From a bacterium (lineage in GTDB: Bacteria > Vulcanimicrobiota > Xenobia > Xenobiales > JADMJV01), in assembly GCA_018780265.1 (NCBI GenBank), contig JADMJV010000013.1:1-64000 (forward strand): a stretch of DNA of 64,000 nt. Reading direction: 5' to 3'. Below the pieces are notes generated by a model. The model made no database searches. It was not told where the DNA came from and was given only the letters and a program-made list of their open reading frames with translations. Both the position numbers and the translations under genes were made by a program. Positions 51,614 to 60,555 of the stretch are shown piece by piece. Numbering within the stretch: the first letter of the stretch is position 1; each line of letters begins with the position of its first letter.

Positions 51614-52719
51614 GTCCCTTAAGCGGGCTGCGTGTTTTAGAACTGGCCTCGATCCTGGCCGGCCCTTCGGTGGGCTTCTTCCTGGCAGAGCTGGGCGCCG
51701 ATGTGGTCAAGGTGGAAAATCCCAGCCAGGGCGGTGACGCCACTCGCGGCTGGAAGTTGGCCGGCGAAGCGGCCGAGGACGGCCGCTGCGCCTACTTTTG
51801 CTCGGTCAACTGGGGCAAGCGTTCACTGGCCCTGGACTTGAAGCAACCTGAGCAACTGCAAACCCTTCACCGGATGCTGCCCAAAACCGACATTTTGCTG
51901 GCCAACTTTCGGCCCGGTCAGGCCGAGAAACTGGGGCTGCCCTGGCCTCATCCGCACACTCTGTACCCGCGACTGATCACCGGTTGGGTGACCGGCTACG
52001 GGCCCGCCAGCGCTCGCCCCGGATTTGACGTACTGGTTCAGGCCGAAGCCGGCTACATGGCCAGCAATGGGCCCACGGGCGGCCCCGCCTGCAGGCTGCC
52101 GGTAGCCTTCATCGACGTGCTCACCGCTCATCAACTCAAAGAAGGCCTGCTGGTGGCGCTGCTCGAGCGGGAACGGAGCGGCTGGGGCAAAGTGGTTGAA
52201 GTCTCCTTGTGGCGCACGGCGCTGGCTTCGTTGCTCAACCAGGCCACCAATTTCTTGATGACCGGCTACGACCCGCAACCCTCCGGCACCGAGCATCCCA
52301 ATCTCTTTCCCTATGGCACTTTGCTCGACTGCCGGGACGGCCAACTGCTGGTGGCGGTAGGCACCGATAAGCAATTTGCCAGCCTGTGCCAATCTTTGGG
52401 TCAGCCCGAACTGGCCGAGGGGTATGCCCACAACTCGGTGCGCGTGAGCCGCCGCGAAGAACTGCGCCCCCGGCTCCAGGCTGCGGCCGCCGAGCGACTC
52501 AGCGCAGAGTTATTAGGCCGGTTGGAGCGCTGCGGAGTGCCGGCCGGACGCCTGCAAAGTGTTGGCCAGGCCCTGCATCAGGCCCAAGACCTGCTACAGG
52601 AGCAAGGCCTGGCCGGAATGCGTTCGCTGGCCTTCTCGGGCTGCCCTCGGCTGGACTTGCGCCCTCCGCCGCGATTGGGCGAGCACAGCCGGGAAGTGCT
52701 GACCGAGTGGCTGGGCTAA
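51610..52719 (+). CDS. CaiB/BaiF family III CoA-transferase with possible CTG start
   Basis: A 369-residue CoA-transferase. The N-terminus SPLSGLRVLELASILAGPSV, GADVVKVENPSQGGDATRG, FCSVNWGKRSLALDLKQPEQ and RPGFDVLVQAEAGYMASNGP (candidate catalytic Asp) are typical of formyl-CoA transferase/alpha-methylacyl-CoA racemase relatives. The family N-terminus begins exactly at a CTG (51610). No ATG, GTG or TTG fits nearby, except a TTG about 100 bases upstream. The longer frame from 51343 overlaps the DUF6941 gene and is unlikely. The CoA donor is unknown. Convergent with the gene at 52716. Confidence 0.85.
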   Translation: MSPLSGLRVLELASILAGPSVGFFLAELGADVVKVENPSQGGDATRGWKLAGEAAEDGRCAYFCSVNWGKRSLALDLKQPEQLQTLHRMLPKTDILLANFRPGQAEKLGLPWPHPHTLYPRLITGWVTGYGPASARPGFDVLVQAEAGYMASNGPTGGPACRLPVAFIDVLTAHQLKEGLLVALLERERSGWGKVVEVSLWRTALASLLNQATNFLMTGYDPQPSGTEHPNLFPYGTLLDCRDGQLLVAVGTDKQFASLCQSLGQPELAEGYAHNSVRVSRREELRPRLQAAAAERLSAELLGRLERCGVPAGRLQSVGQALHQAQDLLQEQGLAGMRSLAFSGCPRLDLRPPPRLGEHSREVLTEWLG

Positions 52720-53714
52720 TAGCGGTAAGGCAGTCCCCCATCGTTGCCCACAAATATACCACCTCGAACGAAGAACATCGGCTGTAGCGAGTTGAGGTCG
52801 TTGCCGGGCAGTTTGGAGCGTTCCGCGATCTGAGTCGACAAGTCGTTCAACTTTTGCATCGACTCCAGCTGCTCCTGACCCTGCTGAATATCGAAGATGG
52901 CCATGTCCAACTGGTCTGCCAGGGACGAACACTGCTGGTCCTTCTCCTGGCGCAAGCTGGTGGAGAGGTAGCGGATTTTGGCCAGCCTGGTAGCCAGACC
53001 GGCGGCGTCTGCATTGGCCTCGATGGCCTTGCTGAGAGAATCCACGGCCGCGCTGGCCAGGCGCATTTTCTGGCTGCGCCCCAAAAGGGGCCCCAGCATG
53101 ATGCGCCATTGCGCGCACAACTGGTCTCGCTCCGCCGAACTGAGAGCGGGCCACCTTTTGCGCAGGCCGGCCCACTGTTGAGGCAGGCTGGCCAGTTGGG
53201 CGCGTTGCCCCGGGTTGAGGTCGGGGTAGAGGCCGCTGAGAACGCCCTCCAAGGTGGAGGCCATCGGCGCGGAGGGTATCGGTGAGGTGGTGGGATCGAT
53301 GGTGAAGAGCAGCCATTCGCAAAAGGCCGCCAGTGACTGCTGGGTGAGGGGAGGCTCGCCGGCCACCACGATCTGCCCGGCGCCGGCTTGGGTGCGCTGC
53401 AGCCACTGACCAAGAAGGTCGGCAGGGCCCAGCAGCTGCGAGCGCATTTTCGGTCGCAACAAGCTACGTTGCTGGGGAAGAAGCGGGGCTAACTGATCGG
53501 CGTCGGCGCTCAGTTGCTGCAGCCGGGCCGGAGGCAACGAGGTCAATATTGGCGACAATTCCTGGCGTTGTCCATCGGTCAGGGGAACCTCGATGACCCA
53601 CTCCAGCACATCGATCAGCCTGGCCAGGTCGGGTGGGGCCTGAGCCTGGACTGGAAGCATCACCACCAGCCAGGTCAGCAGCAGTGCCAACAGTCTCTGC
53701 GTAGTTCTATGCAT
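52716..53714 (-). CDS. Exported protein of unknown function
   Basis: A 332-residue protein starting with a signal peptide ([20 protein letters not shown], cleaved near VQAQA). The mature part is helical and rich in Gln, Leu and Ala (for example [40 protein letters not shown]). I recognise no family. It overlaps the 3' end of the nitroreductase gene by eight bases, so the two are co-transcribed. ATG 53714 is preferred over the open frame up to 53750. Confidence 0.6.
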   Translation of the reverse strand: MHRTTQRLLALLLTWLVVMLPVQAQAPPDLARLIDVLEWVIEVPLTDGQRQELSPILTSLPPARLQQLSADADQLAPLLPQQRSLLRPKMRSQLLGPADLLGQWLQRTQAGAGQIVVAGEPPLTQQSLAAFCEWLLFTIDPTTSPIPSAPMASTLEGVLSGLYPDLNPGQRAQLASLPQQWAGLRKRWPALSSAERDQLCAQWRIMLGPLLGRSQKMRLASAAVDSLSKAIEANADAAGLATRLAKIRYLSTSLRQEKDQQCSSLADQLDMAIFDIQQGQEQLESMQKLNDLSTQIAERSKLPGNDLNSLQPMFFVRGGIFVGNDGGLPYRY

Positions 53715-54375
53715 AAAAGGTGGCGATGGCCTCCAGGGGCTTCTTATCAATCACGGGAACCTCCACTCCTTGGGCCGGATAGCCGACCACCAACAGTAAG
53801 AACGGTCTTTCTTGGGCGGGCCGCCCCAGCAGTTGACGCAAAAAGCCCATAGGACTGGGTGTGTGCGTCAAACAACAGAGCCCGCTCTGATGCAGTGCGG
53901 TGATCAACATTCCCGTGGCGATGCCCACCGACTCGCTGACATAATAGTTTTTGCGCTTCTTGCCTCCCGCGTCGTGCCCATGAGACTTGGAGAAGATGGC
54001 GATGAGGGCAGGGGCCTCCTGCAAGAAAGGCTTGTGCTCGTCCGTCCCGAGCGGCGCCAGTGCATCCAGCCACTCTTGAGGGGCCCGGCCGTGGTAAAAG
54101 GCCTGCTCCTCCTGCTCGGCCGCCTGGCGAATTTGCTGCTTGAGTTGGGCGTCGGTGATCACGGCGAAGTGCCAGGGCTGATGATTGGCCCCACTGGGGG
54201 CCGTGCCGGCGGCCAACAGGCACCACTCCAATACCCCCGCCGGAATGGGTCGCGGCGAGAAGCAGCGGATGGTGCGACGACGCTTCATCTGCTCATAAAA
54301 CTGGCGGGCTCGTTGAACCATCTGGTCAGGCGGACTTTCGACGAAGTCCAGATAGGGAGTGAAGGGCATGGGCAA
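53707..54375 (-). CDS. Nitroreductase family protein (IYD-like)
   Basis: A 222-residue FMN-dependent nitroreductase/iodotyrosine deiodinase-like enzyme. [20 protein letters not shown] and [20 protein letters not shown] are the FMN-binding signatures, and [19 protein letters not shown] is the dimer helix. GQGVEVPV-like [19 protein letters not shown] closes the protein. It probably reduces quinones, nitro compounds or halogenated phenols. It is upstream of an exported unknown protein in the same operon. Confidence 0.88.
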   Translation of the reverse strand: MPMPFTPYLDFVESPPDQMVQRARQFYEQMKRRRTIRCFSPRPIPAGVLEWCLLAAGTAPSGANHQPWHFAVITDAQLKQQIRQAAEQEEQAFYHGRAPQEWLDALAPLGTDEHKPFLQEAPALIAIFSKSHGHDAGGKKRKNYYVSESVGIATGMLITALHQSGLCCLTHTPSPMGFLRQLLGRPAQERPFLLLVVGYPAQGVEVPVIDKKPLEAIATFYA

Positions 54376-54634
54376 GGTTTCGGCCAGGAGGGCAATATCC
54401 CCTCATCGCGGACCGATTTCGCCTTGGTGAGGAGGCTTCCGTTCTTGGCCTGGGCCTTCTCCAACCTTAAACATTCTTGGCTGTGTCACCGACAATCAGA
54501 CGGGAGGCTTCGCGGTGGTTGCCCAGAATGCCGTCCCCCGCTCCACCCCCGCGGTGGCCCTGGACCCCACACTGGAGCCGCACTCAGCAATACGGTGGAA
54601 ACTTCGGTGACCAGTCCCATACCCTACTCTTATG

Positions 54635-56143
54635 CTAAATCATTACTCCGCGCCAGCGCCAGCGGTGGGCGGCGTAGCGAGTCACACAGACACCCACGAC
54701 CGTGAGCACCAAACTCAAATTCAAGTGAGCCATGCGATGGGGGTGGAAGGTGGAATACCAACTGAGAAAGACTGACAGGGCACAACCCCAGATCAAGGCC
54801 ACCTCCATGTAGAAACTCTTGCGAAGCATTGGCATGTCCCGATCGCCTCGGATCAGATCGCGCAAAACACCACCGCCGCCCGCCGTCGAAGCAGCCAACA
54901 ACGGGCCCCACAACCAGAGAGGTTCACAACCTTTTTCCAGAGCGGCAACCACTCCCATCACCGTAAAAGCCGCCACCCCCAAAGTATCAAAAAAGTTGAG
55001 CAAGAGATTCTCTCCTACGTTGCTCTCCTCCACCCAAATTTTGCTGATAGGGTGTCTTGAGGCCAGTCGGAAGGCAAGAGCGGCTACCAGAGTCAGGATC
55101 GCCAGGGCCACCACTACGGTCGGATCGCGCATGAGCGCGACCGGTCGCCGGTCAGCCACCAGGTCCCGAATGAGGCCGCCGCCAACGGCCGGAGACGCGG
55201 CTATCAGAAAGGCACCCATCAGATTGTACCCTTCGCGATGGGCCAGTACCAGACCGCTCACCCCCGCCAATACGGAGCCAAGCAAGCCCATCAGTTGAAA
55301 AAGGTCGCTACGGGTAAGCAGGCCAAACATAGGAACGTAGAGATATTCGCGAACAATTTCCGCCGCGGCCCCTTCATGCTCCAGGCCCGACAAACTCCGG
55401 TTAAACTCCTCCACCTGGCGAATGGATACGGTCTTTTTAGAAAAGGCCACGTGGACTTCGTGGCCAGGAATATCCAGGGGCTTGCTGTCCAGGCTAAATT
55501 CCAGCGAGCCCTGGGCTACGGCGGCCAATCCGGCAATCTCGTCACTGAACACCAGATCGACCTGGCCCATGGCCAGGCGCTGAAAACTGTCGATTTCCTG
55601 GTCCGTATAGTGAACCTGCCCGACCAGCTTCGGATGCGTCAGTATCCGGCGAATCTCAGGTGGATAGTCAAATCCTCTCAAGGCGGCCAGGCGCCCGGGC
55701 TTGCTTAAAAGTTGCTGGAGCAACCTTTGGGGGTGGCGGGCGGGCGCCGCCTCGTCGCGACGCCAGAAAACGGCGTATTGCAGCTTGAAGTAGGGCTTCG
55801 AGTAAAACACCTTGTCGGCCATTGTCGGGTCGGGAAAGGCCAGACTTACAGCATCGAGTTGGCCTGACAAAAGCTGCTCGCGTTGCTGCTCGGGACTCAA
55901 GTCGATCGGGTCCAGCCGAATACCCTGACTTTGCAGAACCGCCCCAAGCAGCTCCGCTTCGAGGCCCCCCGCCCCCCCGTCTGAATTGCGGAATTGATAA
56001 GGGTAAAAGCGACCCCATCCCAATTTCAGGTCCTTCTGATAGGGCACCAGGTGCCGGTCAGCCCGGGTCTTCCAATGCAGGATCCAACTGCCCAGGAAAA
56101 CGATCACAAGGCAGGCTAACAGAAAGGATAGAGTGGGGCGCAT
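54635..56143 (-). CDS. Solute-binding domain fused to UPF0126 membrane protein
   Basis: A 502-residue fusion. An N-terminal membrane anchor (LSFLLACLVIVFLGSWIL) is followed by a periplasmic binding-protein type 2 domain (residues about 35-275: LEAELLGAVLQSQGIRLDP, SGQLDAVSLAFPDPTMADKV, VDLVFSDEIAGLAA). The C-terminal 215 residues form two UPF0126 (YicG/TRIC-like) repeats with GAFLIAASPAVGGGLIRDLV and LLAASTAGGGGVLRDLIRGD. UPF0126 proteins are thought to be small-molecule or ion channels. The fusion suggests a ligand-gated or self-contained uptake channel, which is inference. Confidence 0.82.
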   Translation of the reverse strand: MRPTLSFLLACLVIVFLGSWILHWKTRADRHLVPYQKDLKLGWGRFYPYQFRNSDGGAGGLEAELLGAVLQSQGIRLDPIDLSPEQQREQLLSGQLDAVSLAFPDPTMADKVFYSKPYFKLQYAVFWRRDEAAPARHPQRLLQQLLSKPGRLAALRGFDYPPEIRRILTHPKLVGQVHYTDQEIDSFQRLAMGQVDLVFSDEIAGLAAVAQGSLEFSLDSKPLDIPGHEVHVAFSKKTVSIRQVEEFNRSLSGLEHEGAAAEIVREYLYVPMFGLLTRSDLFQLMGLLGSVLAGVSGLVLAHREGYNLMGAFLIAASPAVGGGLIRDLVADRRPVALMRDPTVVVALAILTLVAALAFRLASRHPISKIWVEESNVGENLLLNFFDTLGVAAFTVMGVVAALEKGCEPLWLWGPLLAASTAGGGGVLRDLIRGDRDMPMLRKSFYMEVALIWGCALSVFLSWYSTFHPHRMAHLNLSLVLTVVGVCVTRYAAHRWRWRGVMI

Positions 56144-56248
56144 GCCGCCTGCGTTTGTTCGACAACCGGAAATTCCTGGCCAAGTCTTCAGAGTCCCGCG
56201 GTGCTGCCAAGGCGGGGCGATCTTCAGAGAACTTTAAGAGCCTTCGCA

Positions 56249-56254
56249 TAGAAT
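56249..56254 (+). promoter_or_regulatory. Possible leaderless -10 box of the repeat-protein gene
   Basis: TAGAAT at 56249-56254 lies seven bases before the ATG at 56262, like the TA operons in this window. No good -35 at 16-18 bases was found, so this is tentative. Confidence 0.35.
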
Positions 56255-56261
56255 TCATTTT

Positions 56262-57137
56262 ATGAACATCTCCGCCCACTCCTTGCAGGCCCGGCCATCG
56301 GTATTCCGCTCTCTGTCGCCGTTGCCCCCGCCAGCGCGGCCGCAAGAGTCTGGGGATACTGTGGTTTTGTCGGCCATTCCCTCCTCGATATCCGCAGCGG
56401 AAATCAAGGACCGTTCCGGTTTCGCTGTGGGAAAAGTGTTGCTGGGCCTGGGCGTGGGCGTCGCAGCAGTCATGCTCACGGGCTGCAACGCCCAACCCAC
56501 TCCTGAGCAACCTATGCTGGCTTCCCAAAACCGCGGGGATTTTGGCGAGTATCGCGGTGATTTCACCGTTCAACATGGACGTGTGCAGGGCGATTTTGGC
56601 GAATATCGAGGAGACTATACGGCCACGCCCCAGGGCAACGGCACCCATGTGGTGGGAGATTTTGGCGAATATCGCGGCGACTTCACCGTTCAAAACGGAC
56701 GCGTTCAGGGAGATTTTGGCGAATATCGAGGAGACTACAGCGTAGCTTCCGAGGGCGAAGGTTTTCGTGTTCGTGGTGACTTTGGCGAGTATCGTGGAGA
56801 CTACACGATCAGTCCCAACGGCAACGTGACCCGTATCGCCGGGGACTTCGGCGAATATCGTGGGGACTTCACTGTGACCACCCAGGGGCAGACCACTCAC
56901 GTAGCTGGCGATTTTGGCGAGTATCGCGGTGACTACACCATCACTCCCGAGGGCGAGGGCTTCCGCGTCAGTGGTGATTTTGGGGAATACCGAGGGGACT
57001 ATGTTGTGGGCAAGGAAGCGGCCCAGGACACGGCTCTGCTCCATCCTCTGGGGGTTGGCAGCCTGATCAAGCCCGACAGCCCCTACGCCCCCATGCGCTG
57101 GCCTTCGGCCATGAAGGCCGAAAGCCCCAAAAACTAA
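56262..57137 (+). CDS. Lipoprotein-like protein with eight GDFGEYRGD repeats
   Basis: A 291-residue protein of unknown function. A hydrophilic N-terminus of about 53 residues contains GDTVVLSAIPSS (Asp32). Residues 54-75 form a hydrophobic segment (VGKVLLGLGVGVAAVMLTGC) that ends in a lipobox-like LTGC at Cys75. Residues 92-247 contain eight copies of GDFGEYRGD followed by Y/F and a variable part such as TVQHGRVQ or TITPEGEGFRVS, spaced 18 or 22 residues. This suggests a repetitive beta fold. The C-terminus is Pro/Lys-rich. Silent differences among the repeats show selection on the protein. Confidence 0.75.
   Translation: MNISAHSLQARPSVFRSLSPLPPPARPQESGDTVVLSAIPSSISAAEIKDRSGFAVGKVLLGLGVGVAAVMLTGCNAQPTPEQPMLASQNRGDFGEYRGDFTVQHGRVQGDFGEYRGDYTATPQGNGTHVVGDFGEYRGDFTVQNGRVQGDFGEYRGDYSVASEGEGFRVRGDFGEYRGDYTISPNGNVTRIAGDFGEYRGDFTVTTQGQTTHVAGDFGEYRGDYTITPEGEGFRVSGDFGEYRGDYVVGKEAAQDTALLHPLGVGSLIKPDSPYAPMRWPSAMKAESPKN
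56535..57002 (+). repeat. Eight coding tandem repeats (GDFGEYRGDY/F)
   Basis: Repeat starts at residues 92, 110, 132, 150, 172, 194, 216 and 238 of the host gene, spacing 18, 22, 18, 22, 22, 22, 22 residues. The nucleotide copies differ at many third positions (for example GGCGAGTATCGC, GGCGAATATCGA, GGGGAATACCGA), so the array is not a recent duplication. Confidence 0.9.
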
Positions 57138-57182
57138 GGACCGGTGCGGAATTGAGCCGGTGACGTCGAATCATCTAGAGCG

Positions 57183-57373
57183 ATGCGGGCCTGGATTTCG
57201 GTCACTCTGGTGAGCGCCCTACTTCCTGTGCGGGGAGTGGTCGGCGCGGCTATTCTCGCGGGCTCTGTCTGGGAATAACCCTGTTGCTGGGGCCCGGCGC
57301 ACTTCTGTTGACCTGGGCCGCCACCCGCGAAGCGTGTCAAGGCCTGATGGATGCTATCGTCGGCTCGGGGTAG
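57183..57373 (+). pseudogene. Possible frameshifted small membrane protein
   Basis: A frame from ATG 57183 gives MRAWISVTLVSALLPVRGVV and a stop near 57280. Shifting one base continues as GITLLLGPGALLLTWAATRE to TAG 57373. Together they look like a two-helix membrane protein of about 60 residues, broken by a frameshift. No homologue is known to me. The rest of the spacer to 57503 shows nothing. Confidence 0.3.
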
Positions 57374-57502
57374 TTGTTACTTTCCCTTCGTCAGGCGATG
57401 GGGGGTTTGAACTGGACAGTCACGTCTCGGGGCACAAGATGGGTAGTGGTGGCCAGGTAGTCCATCCGGACATATTTCAGGTATTCGGTCTTCGCGTCGC
57501 CG

Positions 57503-60019
57503 TCAGGCCAAAATTTTGCGGGGCTTGCTGCCTTCAGCCGGGCCGATGTATCCTTTTTTCTCCATCAAATAGATCAAGCGGCGAGCGCGTGCATAGCCCA
57601 CCTTCAGTTCGGTCTGCAGTAAGGAAGCCGAGGCCTGCTGTCGGCGCAGCACCACCTGCAGGGCCTGCTCGACCAACTGGTCATCATCGCTGCCTTCTTC
57701 CTCGTCGCCGGCTTCCTCGGCCCCTTCACCCACCTTTAGTTGAATCAAATTGTTGGGGCTGGCCTGGGCGCGCCACCACTCCACCACTCGCAAAATCTCG
57801 TCATTGGTCACGAAACAGCCCTGCAAACGGCGCGGATCCGAGGCGTCCACCGGACAAAAGAGCATGTCGCCCTTGCCCAGCAACTGCTCTGCCCCACCCG
57901 TATCCAAAATCACGCGCGAATCCACCTGACTCGACACCGCAAAGGCGATGCGGCTGGGCACATTCACCTTGATCAAGCCGGTGATCACATCGGCCGAGGG
58001 GCGCTGTGTGGCGAGCACCAGGTGGATGCCGGCCGCGCGCGCTTTCTGGGCGATGCGGCAGATGGAAGTCTCCACCGATTTGCTGGCCACCATCATCAAA
58101 TCGGCCAACTCGTCGATCAGTACCACCACCCAGGGCAGCGGATCGTCACAGCTCTCGTTGTATTCGTCCAGGTTGCGCACGCGTGCGGCGGCAAACAGGC
58201 CGTAGCGAAACTCCATCAATTCGACGATCTGATGCAATGCCAGGGCGGCCCGCTTGGGGTCGCAAATAATGGCCCCCTCGTTCTTGGCATCGCCGGCCCC
58301 TTTGGCCAGTGAAATCAGATGAGGAATCCCTTCATAGATCGACAGTTCGACCTGCTTGGGGTCGATCATCAACAACTGCAATTCGCGCGGGGTAAAGCGA
58401 TACAGTAAACTCATAATGAGTCCGTTGACACACACCGATTTACCCGAGCCGGTAGTGCCCGCCACCAGCAAGTGAGGCATCTTCTGCAGAGCCGCAAAGG
58501 TGGGCGTGCCGCTCAGGTCCTTGCCCAGCGCGATGCTCATGCCTGTCGACTTGCGGAACTTGGGCGCCCCCAATATCTCACGCAGCACCACCAGTTCGGT
58601 CACCTCATTGGGAATCTCAATACCGATGGCGGACTTGCCCGGAATGGGCGCCTCGATACGCACCGCCTTGGCGGCCAGCGCCAGCGCGATATCGTTGGTG
58701 AGGGAGGTGAAGCGATTTACCTTCACGCCGCGGGCCGGTTGCAGCTCGTAGCGCGTCACCGTGGGCCCCTGCACAATGGCTAGCAGACTGGCCTGCACTC
58801 CAAAGCTGGCCAATGCATCCAGCAAGATCTGCGACTTGTCTTCGACCTGTGGACGGGTGTGACTGAGTGGAATCTCATCGAGCAAAGCCAGCGGCGGCAG
58901 CTTATAGCTGACCACCTTGGGCACCTCGACTCCGGGAAACAAGCGCAACTGACCGTCCGGATCGATATAAATCTCGGCGGGCTTCAGGGCGATCTCCACT
59001 TCCTGTGCCTCCGGCGCCACTTCCTCTGGCTCGGCGTCCTCAAATCGCTCTTCTTTCGCGAGCAACTCCTCTTCGAGGGATTCCTCCACCGACTCCTCCA
59101 GCAAAGGCTCCTCCAGCGGGGCCTCCACCACCGGCACAGGCTCAACCACAACGGGCTCTACCACAGGCGGCTCTACCGCCACAAAAGTGACCACTTCTGC
59201 GATCACCGGTTTTAGTGTCAGCGCCGCCGGGGGCGCCACCACTGGCTTGGCTTCTGGCGCCGCGGTTTCCAGCGGAAAGGCCGACGCTTTGGGAGCAGGC
59301 AGGGCCAGAGGTTCGGCCACGGCGGGCAATTCTTCATACGATTCCTGATCGGGCCGACGGGGCAGGCGAATCTCCGGTATCTTCACCGAAGCGGCCCAGC
59401 GCACTCCACTCTCCAGCGTATGAATGACCCTTCTGGCCGTATGGCGTACCACCGTGCTCAGAGGAATGCGGCACACGGACAGGGCACTGGCCACCAGCCC
59501 AAAGCCCGCCCCCATCCAGGAACCCATGGGGCCCACAAAGGAGACTACCATGCCGTCAAAAGCCCCACCCAGCAGTCCACCCTGAGCCCCCATTCGCTGC
59601 GAGAGCCAGACCATATCCAGCCACATCATGGTGGGCGCCCAGCTGAGCTGCAGGGGCCGCTTGCTGCGCGGCAACAGTAGATGCAAACCAAGACTGGCCG
59701 TCACTCCGGGCAACATCAGAGCGGAAATGCCAAAACTCTGGTAAAGCCCCGACCCCAACCAGGCTCCGGCCGCCCCCGTCCAGCCAGGGCTGGTCAGCGA
59801 CACGAAGGTGAAAGGACTGGCCACAAAGGCCAGGCCCAGACCGGCCCAATGCCAGGAGTCGTCCCACCAGGAAGGCCCCTCCGCCCCCGGCATGGCCTCT
59901 AGCTTGGGCTTCTTTCGATCCTTCTTGGGCAGCTTGCGATCCCGCTTGATCTTTGGGGCCGCCTCATATTTGGCCGGCCTCTCTTCCGCATACTCTGCCG
60001 AATCCAGGGCAAAACTCAT
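57503..60019 (-). CDS. ftsK: FtsK/SpoIIIE DNA translocase
   Basis: An 838-residue chromosome-segregation motor. The N-terminus is basic (PKIKRDRKLPKKDRKKPKLE), then four membrane helices within about 55-185 (WAGLGLAFVASPFTFVSL, SFGISALMLPGVTASLGLHL). A low-complexity Val/Pro/Glu linker follows (residues about 255-350). The motor has the alpha domain (LLDALASFGVQASLLAIVQG) and the Walker A MPHLLVAGTTGSGKSVCVNG, Walker B VVLIDELADLMM, and LATQRPSADVITGLIKVNVP. The C-terminal gamma winged helix (LQTELKVGYARARRLIYLME) reads KOPS-type DNA sites. Complete and probably essential. Confidence 0.95.
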   Translation of the reverse strand: MSFALDSAEYAEERPAKYEAAPKIKRDRKLPKKDRKKPKLEAMPGAEGPSWWDDSWHWAGLGLAFVASPFTFVSLTSPGWTGAAGAWLGSGLYQSFGISALMLPGVTASLGLHLLLPRSKRPLQLSWAPTMMWLDMVWLSQRMGAQGGLLGGAFDGMVVSFVGPMGSWMGAGFGLVASALSVCRIPLSTVVRHTARRVIHTLESGVRWAASVKIPEIRLPRRPDQESYEELPAVAEPLALPAPKASAFPLETAAPEAKPVVAPPAALTLKPVIAEVVTFVAVEPPVVEPVVVEPVPVVEAPLEEPLLEESVEESLEEELLAKEERFEDAEPEEVAPEAQEVEIALKPAEIYIDPDGQLRLFPGVEVPKVVSYKLPPLALLDEIPLSHTRPQVEDKSQILLDALASFGVQASLLAIVQGPTVTRYELQPARGVKVNRFTSLTNDIALALAAKAVRIEAPIPGKSAIGIEIPNEVTELVVLREILGAPKFRKSTGMSIALGKDLSGTPTFAALQKMPHLLVAGTTGSGKSVCVNGLIMSLLYRFTPRELQLLMIDPKQVELSIYEGIPHLISLAKGAGDAKNEGAIICDPKRAALALHQIVELMEFRYGLFAAARVRNLDEYNESCDDPLPWVVVLIDELADLMMVASKSVETSICRIAQKARAAGIHLVLATQRPSADVITGLIKVNVPSRIAFAVSSQVDSRVILDTGGAEQLLGKGDMLFCPVDASDPRRLQGCFVTNDEILRVVEWWRAQASPNNLIQLKVGEGAEEAGDEEEGSDDDQLVEQALQVVLRRQQASASLLQTELKVGYARARRLIYLMEKKGYIGPAEGSKPRKILA

Positions 60020-60555
60020 AGGCGGTCGAACTTTCGTTTGATAAATGAAAGTCCTTCAAGTTAGCGGGAAAGGCTTGTGCGCCAACACCTTTGCCCATGG
60101 GATACTTGAGCCGCCATCGTAGCGCCACGGCTTGACTTTGCTCAGGCTCACCCCACCTCGGCCATGGTCCGCCAGAGCCGGGATCGCCGAATACTGGTTG
60201 GCCAATCTGCAAGAACAGGTTCTGGAGGTTTGCACAAGCCCACGGCAATGCTTAGCCTTTACCCCGGGCCAAAAGGTTTCGTGCCTGGCTCTCCCGGTAT
60301 CCAAGTTTTTCTTCCCAATCCTAATTTGCTCTCGAAACCAGGCCGATGGTGGGGCTTCGTCCACACTGCAGGCGGCCACCGCCTACACCGTTTGAATGGT
60401 GTTCAACTACTCGAATGTGAGACGAAAACCGCTGTCGGCCAAAAACAAGCCCCGATCCAGGCGGTGCGCTTGTTGCCATCGGGTAGTCCGTGATTACGTA
60501 GGCGGAGGCCAGGTCGGCGCCATAACGAGGACTATCTACCAAGGAGCAACCCGTG
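60020..60555. other. Gene-poor stretch upstream of ftsK
   Basis: About 540 bases with no credible gene on either strand. Overlapping short frames exist but give compositionally odd, unrecognisable products. The ftsK promoter should lie near 60020-60100. Confidence 0.5.
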
